A stretch of DNA of 64,000 bases from JAJEDW01 sp963555775 (GTDB lineage Bacteria; Acidobacteriota; Terriglobia; 20CM-2-55-15). Each line of letters starts with the position of its first letter. Within the stretch, counting starts at the first letter, position 1. Where the stretch lies: assembly GCA_963555775.3 (NCBI GenBank), contig CAUVWY020000009.1, forward strand, positions 124,001-188,000, read 5' to 3'. The notes below the pieces were generated by a model. The model worked only from the letters and a program-made list of their open reading frames with translations, searched no databases and was not told where the DNA came from. Shown here in pieces: positions 34,274 to 43,562 of this stretch. The position numbers and the translations under genes were made by a program.

Positions 34274-35713
34274 TCAGTGCGCCATCATCACGTGTTTGGT
34301 GATCAGATAGTCCCGTACGGCTTCGGTAGAGAGATCCTTACCGAAGCCAGATTCTTTGAACCCGCCATGCGGCATTTCGGACGCAAACACCATGTGGTCG
34401 TTGACCCATACTACGCCGTACTCGAGTTCCGACGAAACCCGCAGGACACGTCCAAGATCCTGGGTGAAAATGGAGGACGCCAGTCCGAAACGAACATCGT
34501 TGGCCATTCGAATGGCGTCCGCCTCTGTTTCAAACGGCTGGATCGTAACCACCGGTCCGAAGACCTCCGCTTGCACGATCTCGGAACCTTGTGCAGGGTC
34601 AGCGATCACCGTCGGTTCGTAGTAGTAGCCCTCTCCGAACGTCGTGGAATGCCTGCCGCCAGTGAGAATGTTCGCGCCCTGGCCGAGGGCTCGCTCCACA
34701 AACCCGTGTACGCGCTCGCGGTGAGCTTTCGAAATCAAGGGCCCCATTTCGGTAGTGTCCTCGAAAGGAGGACCCACTTTCACTTTGCGCATGGTCTCGA
34801 CAAGGGCATCCTTGACGGATTCAAATAGACCTTGTTGAACGTAGAGTCGTGTAGCCGCCGTACAATCCTGGCCACTGTTGTAAGTCGACGCCAAGGTCAC
34901 TTTCGAAGCGACTAGTTCGGCATCGGCATCGTCAAATACGAGGACCGGCGCCTTGCCACCTAGCTCCAAATGCACGCGCTTGACGCGCTTGGCGGCCACC
35001 TCCATTACCCGCTTGCCGACCGCGGTGGAACCGGTAATGCTTATCATCCGAACGTTCGGATGTTCGACGATCGCCTGACCCGTCTCGCTGCTACCTGTGA
35101 CTACATTCAACACACCAGGCGGGAGCCCAGCTTCGGCGGATAGTTCCGCGAACATCAATGTGGTGAGGGGCGTCAACTGACTTGGCCTGAGCACGACCGA
35201 GCATCCAGCAGCCAGGGCAGGTCCCGCCTTCCAGACTGCCATCATCAGCGGATAGTTCCATGGAGTGATCTGTCCCACAACCCCGACAGGCTCACTGCGA
35301 CACATTGAGGTGTACCCGGAGAGATATTCTCCCGCGCGCAGACCGTGCGTGTCTCGGGCCGCAGCGGCGAAATAGCGCAAGTTGTCAACGATGAACGGCA
35401 TGTCCGTGCCGAGGCTGGCTAATCGATATGGTTTGCCAGTGTTTTCCGACTCGACACGCGCCAACTCCTCGCTGTGCTTCTCCAGCAAGCCAGCCAGGCT
35501 CCACAATATGTTCGATCGCTCGGCCGGAGACCGCCTGGACCAGCGACCATCATAGAAAGCTTTCTTGGCGGACTCGACTGCCACCGCTACATCCTCTTGG
35601 GTGGCATCGACCACTTCCGCGATCTTCTGGCCGTTCGCCGGGTTCTGAACACTCAAACGTCCTCCACCACGAGTCTCGGTCCATCGCCCGTCGAACCAGA
35701 GCCTGTACACCAT
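34274..35713 (-). CDS. Aldehyde dehydrogenase, aminobutyraldehyde-dehydrogenase-like
   Basis: A 479-residue NAD(P)-dependent aldehyde dehydrogenase started at MVYRLWFDGRW (GGAGG 8 nt upstream). Visible: ITPWNYP (Asn153), GSTAVGK, LELGGKAP (Glu250) and nucleophile Cys284 in NSGQDCTAATRLYV. That block, and WVNDHMVFASEMPHGG, follow the pattern of gamma-aminobutyraldehyde dehydrogenases (PatD/YdcW group). The usual cofactor-binding lysine of VxKPxE is arginine here (VVLRPSQ, Arg176). Likely substrate is 4-aminobutyraldehyde or 4-guanidinobutyraldehyde; the product of the latter is the substrate of the ureohydrolase at 37234. Same operon, 31 nt upstream of the RidA gene. Confidence 0.93.
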   Translation of the reverse strand: MVYRLWFDGRWTETRGGGRLSVQNPANGQKIAEVVDATQEDVAVAVESAKKAFYDGRWSRRSPAERSNILWSLAGLLEKHSEELARVESENTGKPYRLASLGTDMPFIVDNLRYFAAAARDTHGLRAGEYLSGYTSMCRSEPVGVVGQITPWNYPLMMAVWKAGPALAAGCSVVLRPSQLTPLTTLMFAELSAEAGLPPGVLNVVTGSSETGQAIVEHPNVRMISITGSTAVGKRVMEVAAKRVKRVHLELGGKAPVLVFDDADAELVASKVTLASTYNSGQDCTAATRLYVQQGLFESVKDALVETMRKVKVGPPFEDTTEMGPLISKAHRERVHGFVERALGQGANILTGGRHSTTFGEGYYYEPTVIADPAQGSEIVQAEVFGPVVTIQPFETEADAIRMANDVRFGLASSIFTQDLGRVLRVSSELEYGVVWVNDHMVFASEMPHGGFKESGFGKDLSTEAVRDYLITKHVMMAH

Positions 35714-35740
35714 GTCGTCTGCCTCCGGCACAACGCCCAC

Positions 35741-37165
35741 TTACTTCAACCGCACTGGCCCGGGATTCATCGCCTCGGGAGAAGTCAGAATAGGATTGAG
35801 CGGAAGGCTGTCGACATCAATCGTCCTGCCCTCCTTTATGACCATCGAAATGGTTCGCATGTTTTCTATGTCCTGCAGCGGATTGGCATCCAAAACCACC
35901 AGATCGGCGAACTTGCCAGGCTCCAGAGTTCCAAGCTGATCCTGCACGTGGTAGGCCTCAGCGATGTTCTTAGTGGCTGACTGAATAATCGCCATAGGGG
36001 ACATTCCCCGCTGCGCCATACCTTGCATGAGGACGAACTGTTCTTCCCCCATCTGCCACCCGAAGATGTCATCCTTGGCCACATCGGGGTCGATGAGGCC
36101 CGCATCCGTGGACAGCAGTTGAGGCACGCCCGCTCTAATCATCCGGATCTGATTTTCTAATCGATAATTCGTACCGAAGCTCTGATCGCGGACCTGTTGC
36201 TCCTCCGCCTGCGACAGCGGCCTCCATTGCGTTCCGCAATAGAAGTTGTTGTCGAGCATAAGCTGAATGGTGGATTCATACATGGGTTCGGGTCCGGTAG
36301 AAGCGCAATGCTGGGCCATGTCTACGCCGACCTCCAGCGCGATGCGCAACGATTCATTCGAACCCTGGTGGGTTTGAACAATCTTTCCGGCTTCGTGTAC
36401 TGCCTCTACAAGCGCGCGTTGCTGAGCCGGACTGAAGCGCAACACGTTAGTTTGCCCAATCTCGCTGTTCACCGGCTGCCCATCGCCGGTGGCGCCGTAC
36501 TTCACAAAATCGAACCCCTGGGCAACATAATCGCGCATCTCTTCCTTCACCTGTTCCGGCGACATCCACACAAGATCCGGTCCGCCACCTGCCTCGAACA
36601 TGGCGTTGATGCGATCTCGAAACGCTTGGCTTGCCGACTCTATGGCCTCGACAGTAGTGAAGACCGCGCGGAAGCCCACTATGTTCCCCGCGACGAAGAT
36701 CCGAGGGCCCTCGATCTCACCTGCTGCGATCCGGTCGCGTACCCGCATCAAGGGCGCTCCCGGCCCCATAGAGTCAAAGACCGTTGTAAAACCGTACTTT
36801 AAAGCCACCTGTGCGGCTTCTTCAATCAGACCCTCGAAGTTGTTCTCATACCGCGCCAGAAACTCAATGTACGTCCAGCTCGGCCATGGGATCAGATGGA
36901 CGTTGGCATCCATCAATCCGGGTACCACATATCTTCCGGTCACGTCGATCCGTTCGGCTCCCGCGGGAACCGAAACCGAGTTACTTGGTCCGACAGACGT
37001 AATCATCCCGTCTGTGATTACGATCACGCCGTCGGGAATTGGCGCTCCGCCATTTCCATCGATAATCGTGGCGCCTGTGAGCGCCGTCACTTGCGCGTTG
37101 GCTGGAAGCGGCAAAGCCAAGGCAAGCGTGAAGATCGTTGCTGTGATCAATCCTGTGGTTTTCAT
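35741..37165 (-). CDS. Exported amidohydrolase (imidazolonepropionase-like), HxH changed to NxH
   Basis: A 474-residue amidohydrolase with a Sec signal peptide (to ANA, residue 24). The beta-sandwich/TIM-barrel layout is normal: GRYVVPGLMDANVHL, DFVKYGATGDG (carbamylated Lys), IVQTHQGS, DMAQHCAS, LLSTDAGL and GTLEPGKFADLVVLDANPL. The first metal-binding motif is NVH (Asn88, His90) instead of HxH, so one zinc ligand is missing or substituted. Secreted relatives cleave peptides with unusual acyl or proline groups; the substrate is unknown. Its place between the ureohydrolase and the aldehyde dehydrogenase suggests it releases an amine or guanidino compound outside the cytoplasm. Confidence 0.92.
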   Translation of the reverse strand: MKTTGLITATIFTLALALPLPANAQVTALTGATIIDGNGGAPIPDGVIVITDGMITSVGPSNSVSVPAGAERIDVTGRYVVPGLMDANVHLIPWPSWTYIEFLARYENNFEGLIEEAAQVALKYGFTTVFDSMGPGAPLMRVRDRIAAGEIEGPRIFVAGNIVGFRAVFTTVEAIESASQAFRDRINAMFEAGGGPDLVWMSPEQVKEEMRDYVAQGFDFVKYGATGDGQPVNSEIGQTNVLRFSPAQQRALVEAVHEAGKIVQTHQGSNESLRIALEVGVDMAQHCASTGPEPMYESTIQLMLDNNFYCGTQWRPLSQAEEQQVRDQSFGTNYRLENQIRMIRAGVPQLLSTDAGLIDPDVAKDDIFGWQMGEEQFVLMQGMAQRGMSPMAIIQSATKNIAEAYHVQDQLGTLEPGKFADLVVLDANPLQDIENMRTISMVIKEGRTIDVDSLPLNPILTSPEAMNPGPVRLK

Positions 37166-37233
37166 TTGTTAACCTCCCTTGCACGTTGATCGTTCAAGTT
37201 CCTGGTTGGCGTAGGTTTCACTCGGAGGATGTG

Positions 37234-38187
37234 TCAGTTGCGATAGACGACGCCGGGTAATACGCATAGCATTTCAAACAGCAAATTTGCGCCAGTGAGG
37301 GCCGTGTTTCCGCTCGGATCGTAGGGTGGCGCCACTTCTACCAGGTCGCCGCCGACGAGGTCGAGGCCGCGGCAGCCGCGAATGATTTCGAGCGCCTGCG
37401 AGCCCGTCAGCCCGCCGATCTCGGGCGTGCCGGTGCCGGGTGCGTAGGCCGGATCTAAGCCGTCGATATCAACACTGAGATACACTGGTCCATTCTTCAG
37501 TTGTTCGCGCACCTCGGCCATCAAGGGTGTCAGCGACTTGTACCAGCACTCCTCCGCCTGCACGACACGGAAGCCCTGGCGGCGCGACCAGTCGAAGTCA
37601 TCGGCGGCGTAGCCAGTTGCGCGCAGACCGATCTGTACCACACGTTTGCAATCGAGCAGACCCTCCTCCACCGCGACCCGGAAGGGAGTGCCGTGGGCGA
37701 GCTTCTCACCAAACATGTGTTCGTTGATGTCCGCATGAGCGTCCACATGGACGAGACCCACTGTTCCGTACTTTTTCTTTATCGCGCGCAGAATGGGAAT
37801 CGCGATCGTGTGATCGCCGCCCATCGTCAGCGGTTTGCATCCGTGCGACAGAATGTCGTCGTAGCCTCCCTCGATGATGTCGATCGACTTCTTGAGATCA
37901 AAGGGATTGATGGCGATGTCGCCGATGTCGGCGATCATCAGGCTGTCGAAGGGCGCGGCGCGTGTGGCCATGCTGTAGGGGCGGATCAAGCAACTCTCCG
38001 CGCGAATCTGGCGAGGGCCAAAACGGGCGCCGGGGCGGTTCGACGTGCCCGTGTCGAGCGGAACGCCGACGAAGCAGACGTCCAGACCCTTCGCGTCGGG
38101 CTGCGCGGGCAACCGCATAAATGTCGCCGGTCCGCCGAAGCGGGGCATCTGGTTGCCGCCTAGGGGCTGGTTCAACTTCCGAGTCAT
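37234..38187 (-). CDS. gbuA: Ureohydrolase, guanidinobutyrase/agmatinase type
   Basis: A 317-residue arginase-family enzyme, started at MTRKLNQPLGG (GGAGATAGC before the ATG). The Mn-binding set is complete: MGGDHT (His126), HVDAHAD (Asp149, His151, Asp153) and SVDIDGLDP (Asp240, Asp242). The N-terminal LIRPYSMATRAAPFDSL and the C-terminal GANLLFEMLCVLPGV closely resemble guanidinobutyrase/guanidinopropionase of pseudomonads rather than short agmatinases. Reaction: 4-guanidinobutyrate + water to GABA + urea (agmatine is the alternative substrate). First gene of the six-gene operon running to 32161; the gap to the next gene is 68 nt. Confidence 0.9.
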   Translation of the reverse strand: MTRKLNQPLGGNQMPRFGGPATFMRLPAQPDAKGLDVCFVGVPLDTGTSNRPGARFGPRQIRAESCLIRPYSMATRAAPFDSLMIADIGDIAINPFDLKKSIDIIEGGYDDILSHGCKPLTMGGDHTIAIPILRAIKKKYGTVGLVHVDAHADINEHMFGEKLAHGTPFRVAVEEGLLDCKRVVQIGLRATGYAADDFDWSRRQGFRVVQAEECWYKSLTPLMAEVREQLKNGPVYLSVDIDGLDPAYAPGTGTPEIGGLTGSQALEIIRGCRGLDLVGGDLVEVAPPYDPSGNTALTGANLLFEMLCVLPGVVYRN

Positions 38188-38490
38188 GCTATCTCCTGCA
38201 CGATTGGCGTCTTCTGACGATATCGCCACAATTGGCCAAAGTTAACCCTCGGGAACGCGCGGAATGATAGCACAATACTCACCTTGGGCGCACGTCAGGA
38301 ACGTGAGTGTCCAGCGTCAACTATTATTCCCGTTGACGACAATTAGAATTCCCGTTTGAGTTAAGGGATGTTCGTCGCCGTCCCGCCTGTGGGAAACGTG
38401 GTAAAGCCGTAGGCTTTTCCAAGCAGCGGTGGGAATCCGGGTCTTGCACGGATTCCCACGGATGCGGCGTTTTCCACAGGCCCGTCGCGG

Positions 38491-39246
38491 TCACTTGTTT
38501 CGTCCTTTCGCGTTCTTGGCGGCTTCCATGCGGTAGCTGGACAGATTCAGTTCCAGAATAACGCTGTGATGAACGATTCGGTCGATCGCCGCGGCCGTGG
38601 TCATCGGATCCTTGAAGATCTTGTCCCAGTCCGAGAAGACCAGGTTCGATGTGATCAGAATGCTGCGGCGCTCGTACCGGTGAGCCAGCAGGGTGAACAG
38701 CACTGCCATCTCGTCCCGGCTGTGCTGGACGTAACCGATGTCGTCAATGATGAGCGCGTCGAACTTGTCGAGCCGCTTGAGTTCTTTCTCCAGTTCCAGC
38801 TCGGCCTTGGCCCGCAGGAGCCGCTGAACCAGCAGCGCACATGGAGTGAAGTAGATTCTCCGGCCCTTCAGGATGAGTTCATGCCCGAGGGCGCACAGCA
38901 GATGGGTTTTGCCGCTGCCCGGATTCCCGAAGGCCAGGACGTTCTCGGTGCGATCCAGGAAGTCTCCTTCAAGCAATGCATCCACGCGTCGCTCGACGGT
39001 TCGGGGCAATCGGGACTGTTCAAACGCCGCCCAGGTCTTCTCCCGGGGCAGTTTCGATTCCCGCAGGAGCCGTTCGATCTTCCGTTGCCGTCGTTCCTCC
39101 AGTTCCAGTTCACAGAGCGCTACCAGATACCGGTCGTAGGCCCAACCTTCGTTGGTCGCTACAGTGGCCTGAACGCCGTAGTTGTCGACGAAGGCCGGCA
39201 AGTGCAACTGGCGCAGCGAACTGGCGATCTCGGTCTTCACAGCCAT
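38491..39246 (-). CDS. istB: IS21 IstB helper ATPase (type I, copy B)
   Basis: 251 residues, almost identical to the copy at 1360. Walker A GNPGSGKTH and Walker B ALIIDDIGY are intact. The C-terminus reads AKGRNK instead of AKGRQK. The coding frame is complete, but its natural translational coupling to istA is lost because of the 2.6-kb insertion just upstream. Confidence 0.97.
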   Translation of the reverse strand: MAVKTEIASSLRQLHLPAFVDNYGVQATVATNEGWAYDRYLVALCELELEERRQRKIERLLRESKLPREKTWAAFEQSRLPRTVERRVDALLEGDFLDRTENVLAFGNPGSGKTHLLCALGHELILKGRRIYFTPCALLVQRLLRAKAELELEKELKRLDKFDALIIDDIGYVQHSRDEMAVLFTLLAHRYERRSILITSNLVFSDWDKIFKDPMTTAAAIDRIVHHSVILELNLSSYRMEAAKNAKGRNK

Positions 39247-39322
39247 GCCTCCTCCTCGACCGGATCCAGTAACGCGTCATAGTGTCGGATCTCGGGTGGA
39301 GCGATCCGAACCTGCCAGGGCG
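39237..39322 (-). pseudogene. istA: IstA (type I, copy B), severed C-terminal tail
   Basis: Encodes the last 27 codons (WQVRIAPPEIRHYDALLDPV..) of IstA, separated from the rest at 41969 by IS21-II copy 2. It overlaps the istB start by 10 nt. The 6-bp duplication AGGGCG (39317-39322) marks the insertion. Confidence 0.95.
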
Positions 39323-39524
39323 TCGCTTTGACAACGTAAAAAGGACCCACCCCGATCGAGTAAAAGGGACCCACCCCCGGGTTAATGGTTTGTAAGTGAT
39401 TCCGCCGTCGAGGCTGCGGGAAGTGTGGGAGCCGAAGGCTTCCAAGCCACGGTGGGAACGCGCTGGCTTTGCAGCGGGTTTCCATGGGGGCGGCACTTTC
39501 CACAGCCCGCTGCGCCCGCGGTTT

Positions 39525-40316
39525 TCACGCGGATCCTCCGGCGGACCGGGGTTTGTTCTTCCGTTTGCTGGCGGCGCCGAGACTGTCGGTAAACCGGATG
39601 CTTTCCCAATCGAACTGGTGAATGGCGCAGTGATGGGTCAGCCGGTCCAGCAGGGCTGCGGTCAGTGCGGCGTCACCGAAGACGCTGGTCCACTGTGCAA
39701 ACGGCAGGTTCGATGTGACGATCAGTGAACCCTTTTCGTAGCGGTCCGAGAAGACCTGAAACAGCAACTGCGCCCCCTCGGCCGAGAACGGGATATAGCC
39801 GACTTCGTCCACGATGAGCAGCTCGAAGCGGGCCAGCTTGGCCAGGCGCCGGTTCAGTTGCCGTTCCTCGCGCGACTCGATCAAGGTGTTGACCAGCCCG
39901 GCGGCCGTGGTGAACCCGACGCGGTAGCCCCTCCGGCAGGCTTCCACACCCAGCGCCGTGGCGGCATGGGTTTTACCGGTTCCGTGCTTGCCCAACAGGA
40001 CGACGTTCTCGTGCCGGGTAATGTAGCCGCACTCGGCATAGTCGCGAACCTGGATCGCATCCAGCACCGGCCACTTCTTCAGGTCCGTGGTCTCCAGGGT
40101 CTTGAGCAGTGGGAACCGGGCCTCCCGCAGTCGACGCTGGACCTGATTGGCTTGCCGCTGTTCCAGCTCGCGGCTGGCCAGAGCCAATAGAAAGCCGGTG
40201 TACCCCTCGCCGGCCTCTTTGGCCTGTCGGGCGTGTTCCCGCCACTCCCGCACCATGGCCGGAAGCCGGAGTTGCCGCAGTGCGTCGTCGAGAACGATCT
40301 CCTGACCCGGACTCAT
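39525..40316 (-). CDS. istB: IS21 IstB helper ATPase (type II, copy 2)
   Basis: 263 residues, differing from the copy at 12103 by single residues (RQLNRRLA here, RQLKRRLA there). Walker A GKHGTGKTH and Walker B LLIVDEVGY are intact. It overlaps the istA stop by 4 nt. Confidence 0.97.
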   Translation of the reverse strand: MSPGQEIVLDDALRQLRLPAMVREWREHARQAKEAGEGYTGFLLALASRELEQRQANQVQRRLREARFPLLKTLETTDLKKWPVLDAIQVRDYAECGYITRHENVVLLGKHGTGKTHAATALGVEACRRGYRVGFTTAAGLVNTLIESREERQLNRRLAKLARFELLIVDEVGYIPFSAEGAQLLFQVFSDRYEKGSLIVTSNLPFAQWTSVFGDAALTAALLDRLTHHCAIHQFDWESIRFTDSLGAASKRKNKPRSAGGSA

Positions 40317-41836
40317 CGCGCACCCCCGGCCAGGAGACGGTCATATTGATCCAGATCGGCCCCAGCGATCGTCAGGTCGGTGATACCGGGCATCAACCCG
40401 GACTCCAGCGGCGCATGGGATCGAGTCGGCGTGTCCTCCCGCATCAGAATGTGCCGCACCGCTTCCAACTCGATACAGTGGGCATCGAGCGCTTCCTGGA
40501 TGGCCGAGGACACCCGATCCAGATCCCAGTCCTGGTGGAGTTGCAGGATGCCGATGAACTCCCGGGTGCCCCGGCTGTACCCGTGCCGTTCCCGCAACCG
40601 CTCCAGCGCGGTTTCGTAATGCGCCGGCCACTGGGGCCGCCACTGCCGGATCGGCCGGGCACTCTCAAACGAGGCCACCTTCCGCCGGATCAACTCCAGG
40701 TAGTGCAACGGATCGATCCGCCAGTCGCTATGACCGAAGGCGCGGTCATGTTCGGCCACCTTCTTCTGGTCCGCGTAAAAACTCACCCGGTCACAGCCGA
40801 TATGGGCCCAGAGCCGGCGTCCCACATATGCGGTCGGCACCGAATACCGGTTCCGATCCACCTGGGCGGTCTGATACGGGCTGATCCGGACTCCCACCAC
40901 CTTCGTGTTCTCGAACCGCGTGTCGGGCAGTGCCAGGAGGCGTTCTTGCTCCACCGCGTGCCGCCCCCCGATCGTGCGATCGTCGGACCGGCCCCCGATC
41001 CGGCGCTGGTCGTCAGCCGCGCAGCGTTCCAGCAACTGCGTGTTCAGATCCTCGAAGTCCGCCACTTCGGGAACCGGCGCCAGGAAGTTCCGGCGTGCAA
41101 AGCCGACCAGGCCCTCGACCCCGCCTTTCTCCTGGCCGCGGGCCGGATTACAGAACCGCGCTTCAAACGTGTAGTGGGCCCGAAACGCCGTGAACCGGGC
41201 CTGCTCGACCCGAGCCTTCCCCTTCAGAATCCGCTTCACGGCCGTCTTCAGGTTGTCGAAAACCAGGGTCGGGAATACGCCGCCGTACCAATCGAACGCC
41301 CGAATGTGACCGTCCAGGAACATCTCCTGCCGTTCCCACGGATAGGCCCGCACAAAGGCCTTGCCCGAGTACCGGGATCTCATACAGAACAACTTGACCT
41401 GACGGTCTTCACCGTTCATCCGGACCCAGGCCGTCCCCCAGTCCACCTCGGCTTCACGGGCGTGTTCCGGGTCCAGCGGCACCACAGCGCCGGTCTGGTT
41501 CCAGCCCAACCGTGTCTTCCGTTCCCGAACCCAGCGGCGTACCGTCGCCTCGGCTCCGGTAAATTCATGCTCCTCCACCAGACGTTGCCACACCCGGTGC
41601 GCGGTGTGGCGTTGCTTGACCGGCTGGTCCCGGTCCGCCTGGAGCCAGGCATCTACGATCCCGGCCACCGGGTCCATCACCGGACAGGCGGGCTCCTTCT
41701 CCCGCCGATACTTGGGCTCCTGTCCGGCCAATACTTTCCGGACCGTCCGTCGCGTGTGCCCGGTCTCCCGGGCGATCTGTCGAATGCTTTTCTTGTAAAC
41801 CCGATCTGCGGTTCTGATCAACTCGTACTGATCCAT
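40313..41836 (-). CDS. istA: IS21 IstA transposase (type II, copy 2)
   Basis: 507 residues from MDQYELIRTADRVYKK. HTH, EVDWGTAWV, VFDNLKTAVK and the GGVEGLVGF glutamate are all present. Only scattered substitutions separate it from copy 1 (for example TIAGADLDQY here against TIARADLDQY). Both ORFs and both ends are complete, and the target duplication is perfect, so this is the best candidate for an active IS21-II source. Confidence 0.97.
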   Translation of the reverse strand: MDQYELIRTADRVYKKSIRQIARETGHTRRTVRKVLAGQEPKYRREKEPACPVMDPVAGIVDAWLQADRDQPVKQRHTAHRVWQRLVEEHEFTGAEATVRRWVRERKTRLGWNQTGAVVPLDPEHAREAEVDWGTAWVRMNGEDRQVKLFCMRSRYSGKAFVRAYPWERQEMFLDGHIRAFDWYGGVFPTLVFDNLKTAVKRILKGKARVEQARFTAFRAHYTFEARFCNPARGQEKGGVEGLVGFARRNFLAPVPEVADFEDLNTQLLERCAADDQRRIGGRSDDRTIGGRHAVEQERLLALPDTRFENTKVVGVRISPYQTAQVDRNRYSVPTAYVGRRLWAHIGCDRVSFYADQKKVAEHDRAFGHSDWRIDPLHYLELIRRKVASFESARPIRQWRPQWPAHYETALERLRERHGYSRGTREFIGILQLHQDWDLDRVSSAIQEALDAHCIELEAVRHILMREDTPTRSHAPLESGLMPGITDLTIAGADLDQYDRLLAGGAR

Positions 41837-41968
41837 CCCTATCAATCCTCGCCTCCCACCCGCGTGCCTGTTCATCCAGTTCACGCTTCCGGGGAGGCTA
41901 TCAGGGGTGGGTCCCTTTTCCTCGATCAGAGCCCCGTTTGGTGGGTCCCTTTTACGTTATCGAAATCA

Positions 41969-43376
41969 AGGGCGAAGGCGCCGGAGTGTCCGCGTCGATG
42001 TGCTCCCGCACCGCTTGGACTGTGATCGGCAGGTCCTTGTCGATCCGATGTCTCAGCGCTTCGTGGACCCGCTCCTCACTGTCCATGGCCGCCATCTCGA
42101 GGATCTTCAGATACTGCCGGTCCGCGGTCCCCGGATGGTGTTCCCGCAGCCAGTCGTAGGTCACACGGAACAACAGCCGGGGAAACATGTCCTGCTGATA
42201 CCGGTAGCGTGGAAAGGCTCCCGGTTTGCGGACCAGGGAATGAATCACGTGCCGGTAATCGATGGCGTGCTTACCCGATCCCCGCAGCCGCGGCATCTGC
42301 TCGACGCACTTTCCGCCGTACCAGACTTCCAGCCGTTCCGTATCCAGGCGGACCTCCACGTGTTCGCCGATCAGCCGGCTGTCTACCGAATAGGCGTTCT
42401 TGCGCACCCAGATCGTGCTGTCCCGGGATACGCGAGCACGAATGCGATGCGTATGGTCCAGTCGTCGAAGCGGGAGTTGCCGTAGAGGCCGGAGTTCCTC
42501 ACCCAGCCGCTGGCTGCGACCGGCGTTGCGCCGGTCGATCAACCCCGCCAGAAACTGTTCGTATGCGTCCCGGCTCTCGAAGTCCCGGCTTCCGCGCAGC
42601 ATCAGTTCCTGGTCGACCGCCGTCTTGAATCGATAGTGACTCTGCTCGACGTCGCCGTTCTCATTCGCCTTGCCGGCCTGGGTGTGCGTCGCCCGTAAAC
42701 CGTAGTGGTCGAGCAATCCTTGATAGCGGGCCGTAAACTCATCCGGATCCTTCAGGTTGTTGACTGCCGCCGACAGGCTGTCGGTCCGATGTTCTTCCGG
42801 CGCTCCACCCAACTGCCACAACGCGTTCTGTAGTCCGGCCGATAAGCTCTCGAAGGATTCGGAGAAACACAGGGTGACCGTCTCCCAGTTCGAATAGGTC
42901 AGGACGAAGTGATAGGCCAGGTGCTCGAACTTCTGGCCCTCGATGGTCACGTTCAGGCTGCTCATGTGCGTGAAGTCACTCTGGCATTGCCGTCCCGGAT
43001 CATGCACCTGGGGGAACATCACTTCGCGCTCTGGACCCGATCGCGCCCGCCACTGTTTGAACCGCCGCTGCAAACTCCGCAGCTGACCTTCCTGGAATCG
43101 GCCCGGGTACTTCCGGCCCAGATACTCAAACATCGTCTTCGCCTGAACCGTCGGATGCGCCCGAAGGATCTTCTCGATCTCCCCCCATACCTCTTCGAAC
43201 GGATCCGGTCGGGTTCGCCATCCATGAGCCTTCCCGATCTGGCTCGGCAGCTGCTTCACCTCCCGGTACTTCCGGGCCGTCTTTGCGTCCATTCCCGCTT
43301 TCGAGGCCGCCTGGGCCAGGGTCCCTTCGCTTTGTGTCAGCGTCATCAGTCGTCTCACCTGTTGATCGGTTACCAT
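41969..43376 (-). pseudogene. istA: IstA (type I, copy B), main part, interrupted near its 3' end
   Basis: The reading frame is intact from MVTDQQVRRLM (43376) through the DDE core, including QSDFTHMSSLNVTIEGQKFE, the region where copy A is frameshifted. The insertion of IS21-II at 41968 replaces the last 27 residues by LISIT. The DDE residues remain (CQSDFTHM, HRTDSLSAAV, NGDVEQSHYRF), but loss of the tail and of istB coupling probably inactivates it. Confidence 0.94.
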
Positions 43377-43529
43377 CCAAACATCTTGCAAAACCAACAA
43401 CTTGGATCGGTAACATTTCTATTGAGGCAACGGGAATTCTAATTGTCGTTGGTCGGGAGTTTTAATTGTCGCTGATCACGTGAGACAGGTTCGGGTGACC
43501 GGTTAGGGCAAAGGTTGTGGCGGGCGATT

Positions 43530-43552
43530 CCTACGGATATAGTATCCGTAGG
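43530..43552 (+). promoter_or_regulatory. Perfect hairpin overlapping the ribosome-binding site of the ISKra4 first ORF
   Basis: CCTACGGATA-TAG-TATCCGTAGG is a 10-bp perfect inverted repeat. Its 3' arm ends in the first bases of the GGAGG ribosome-binding site (43551-43555) of the ORF at 43563. It could block translation from read-through transcripts. Confidence 0.6.
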
Positions 43553-43562
43553 AGGCATGCCA

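Larger units (their letters stand above)
39323..41968 (-). mobile_element. IS21-family element, type II copy 2, nested in IS21-I
   Basis: The ends are TCGCTTTGACAACG (39323) and the inverse of TGATTTCGATAACG (41968), flanked by AGGGCG target duplications at 39317-39322 and 41969-41974. The uninterrupted target is visible in copy A at 2190. It has two GGACCCACC-type blocks at each end, so it is 58 bp longer than copy 1. Confidence 0.97.
38308..43478 (-). mobile_element. IS21-family element, type I copy B, containing nested IS21-II
   Basis: Same termini as copy A (TGTCCAGCG.. at 38308, ..GCTGATCA at 43478). A 6-bp target duplication CGTGAG flanks it (38302-38307 and 43479-43484), so this is a clean insertion. 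IS21-II copy 2 sits inside at 39323-41968. Without it the element is about 2520 bp, as copy A. Confidence 0.96.
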
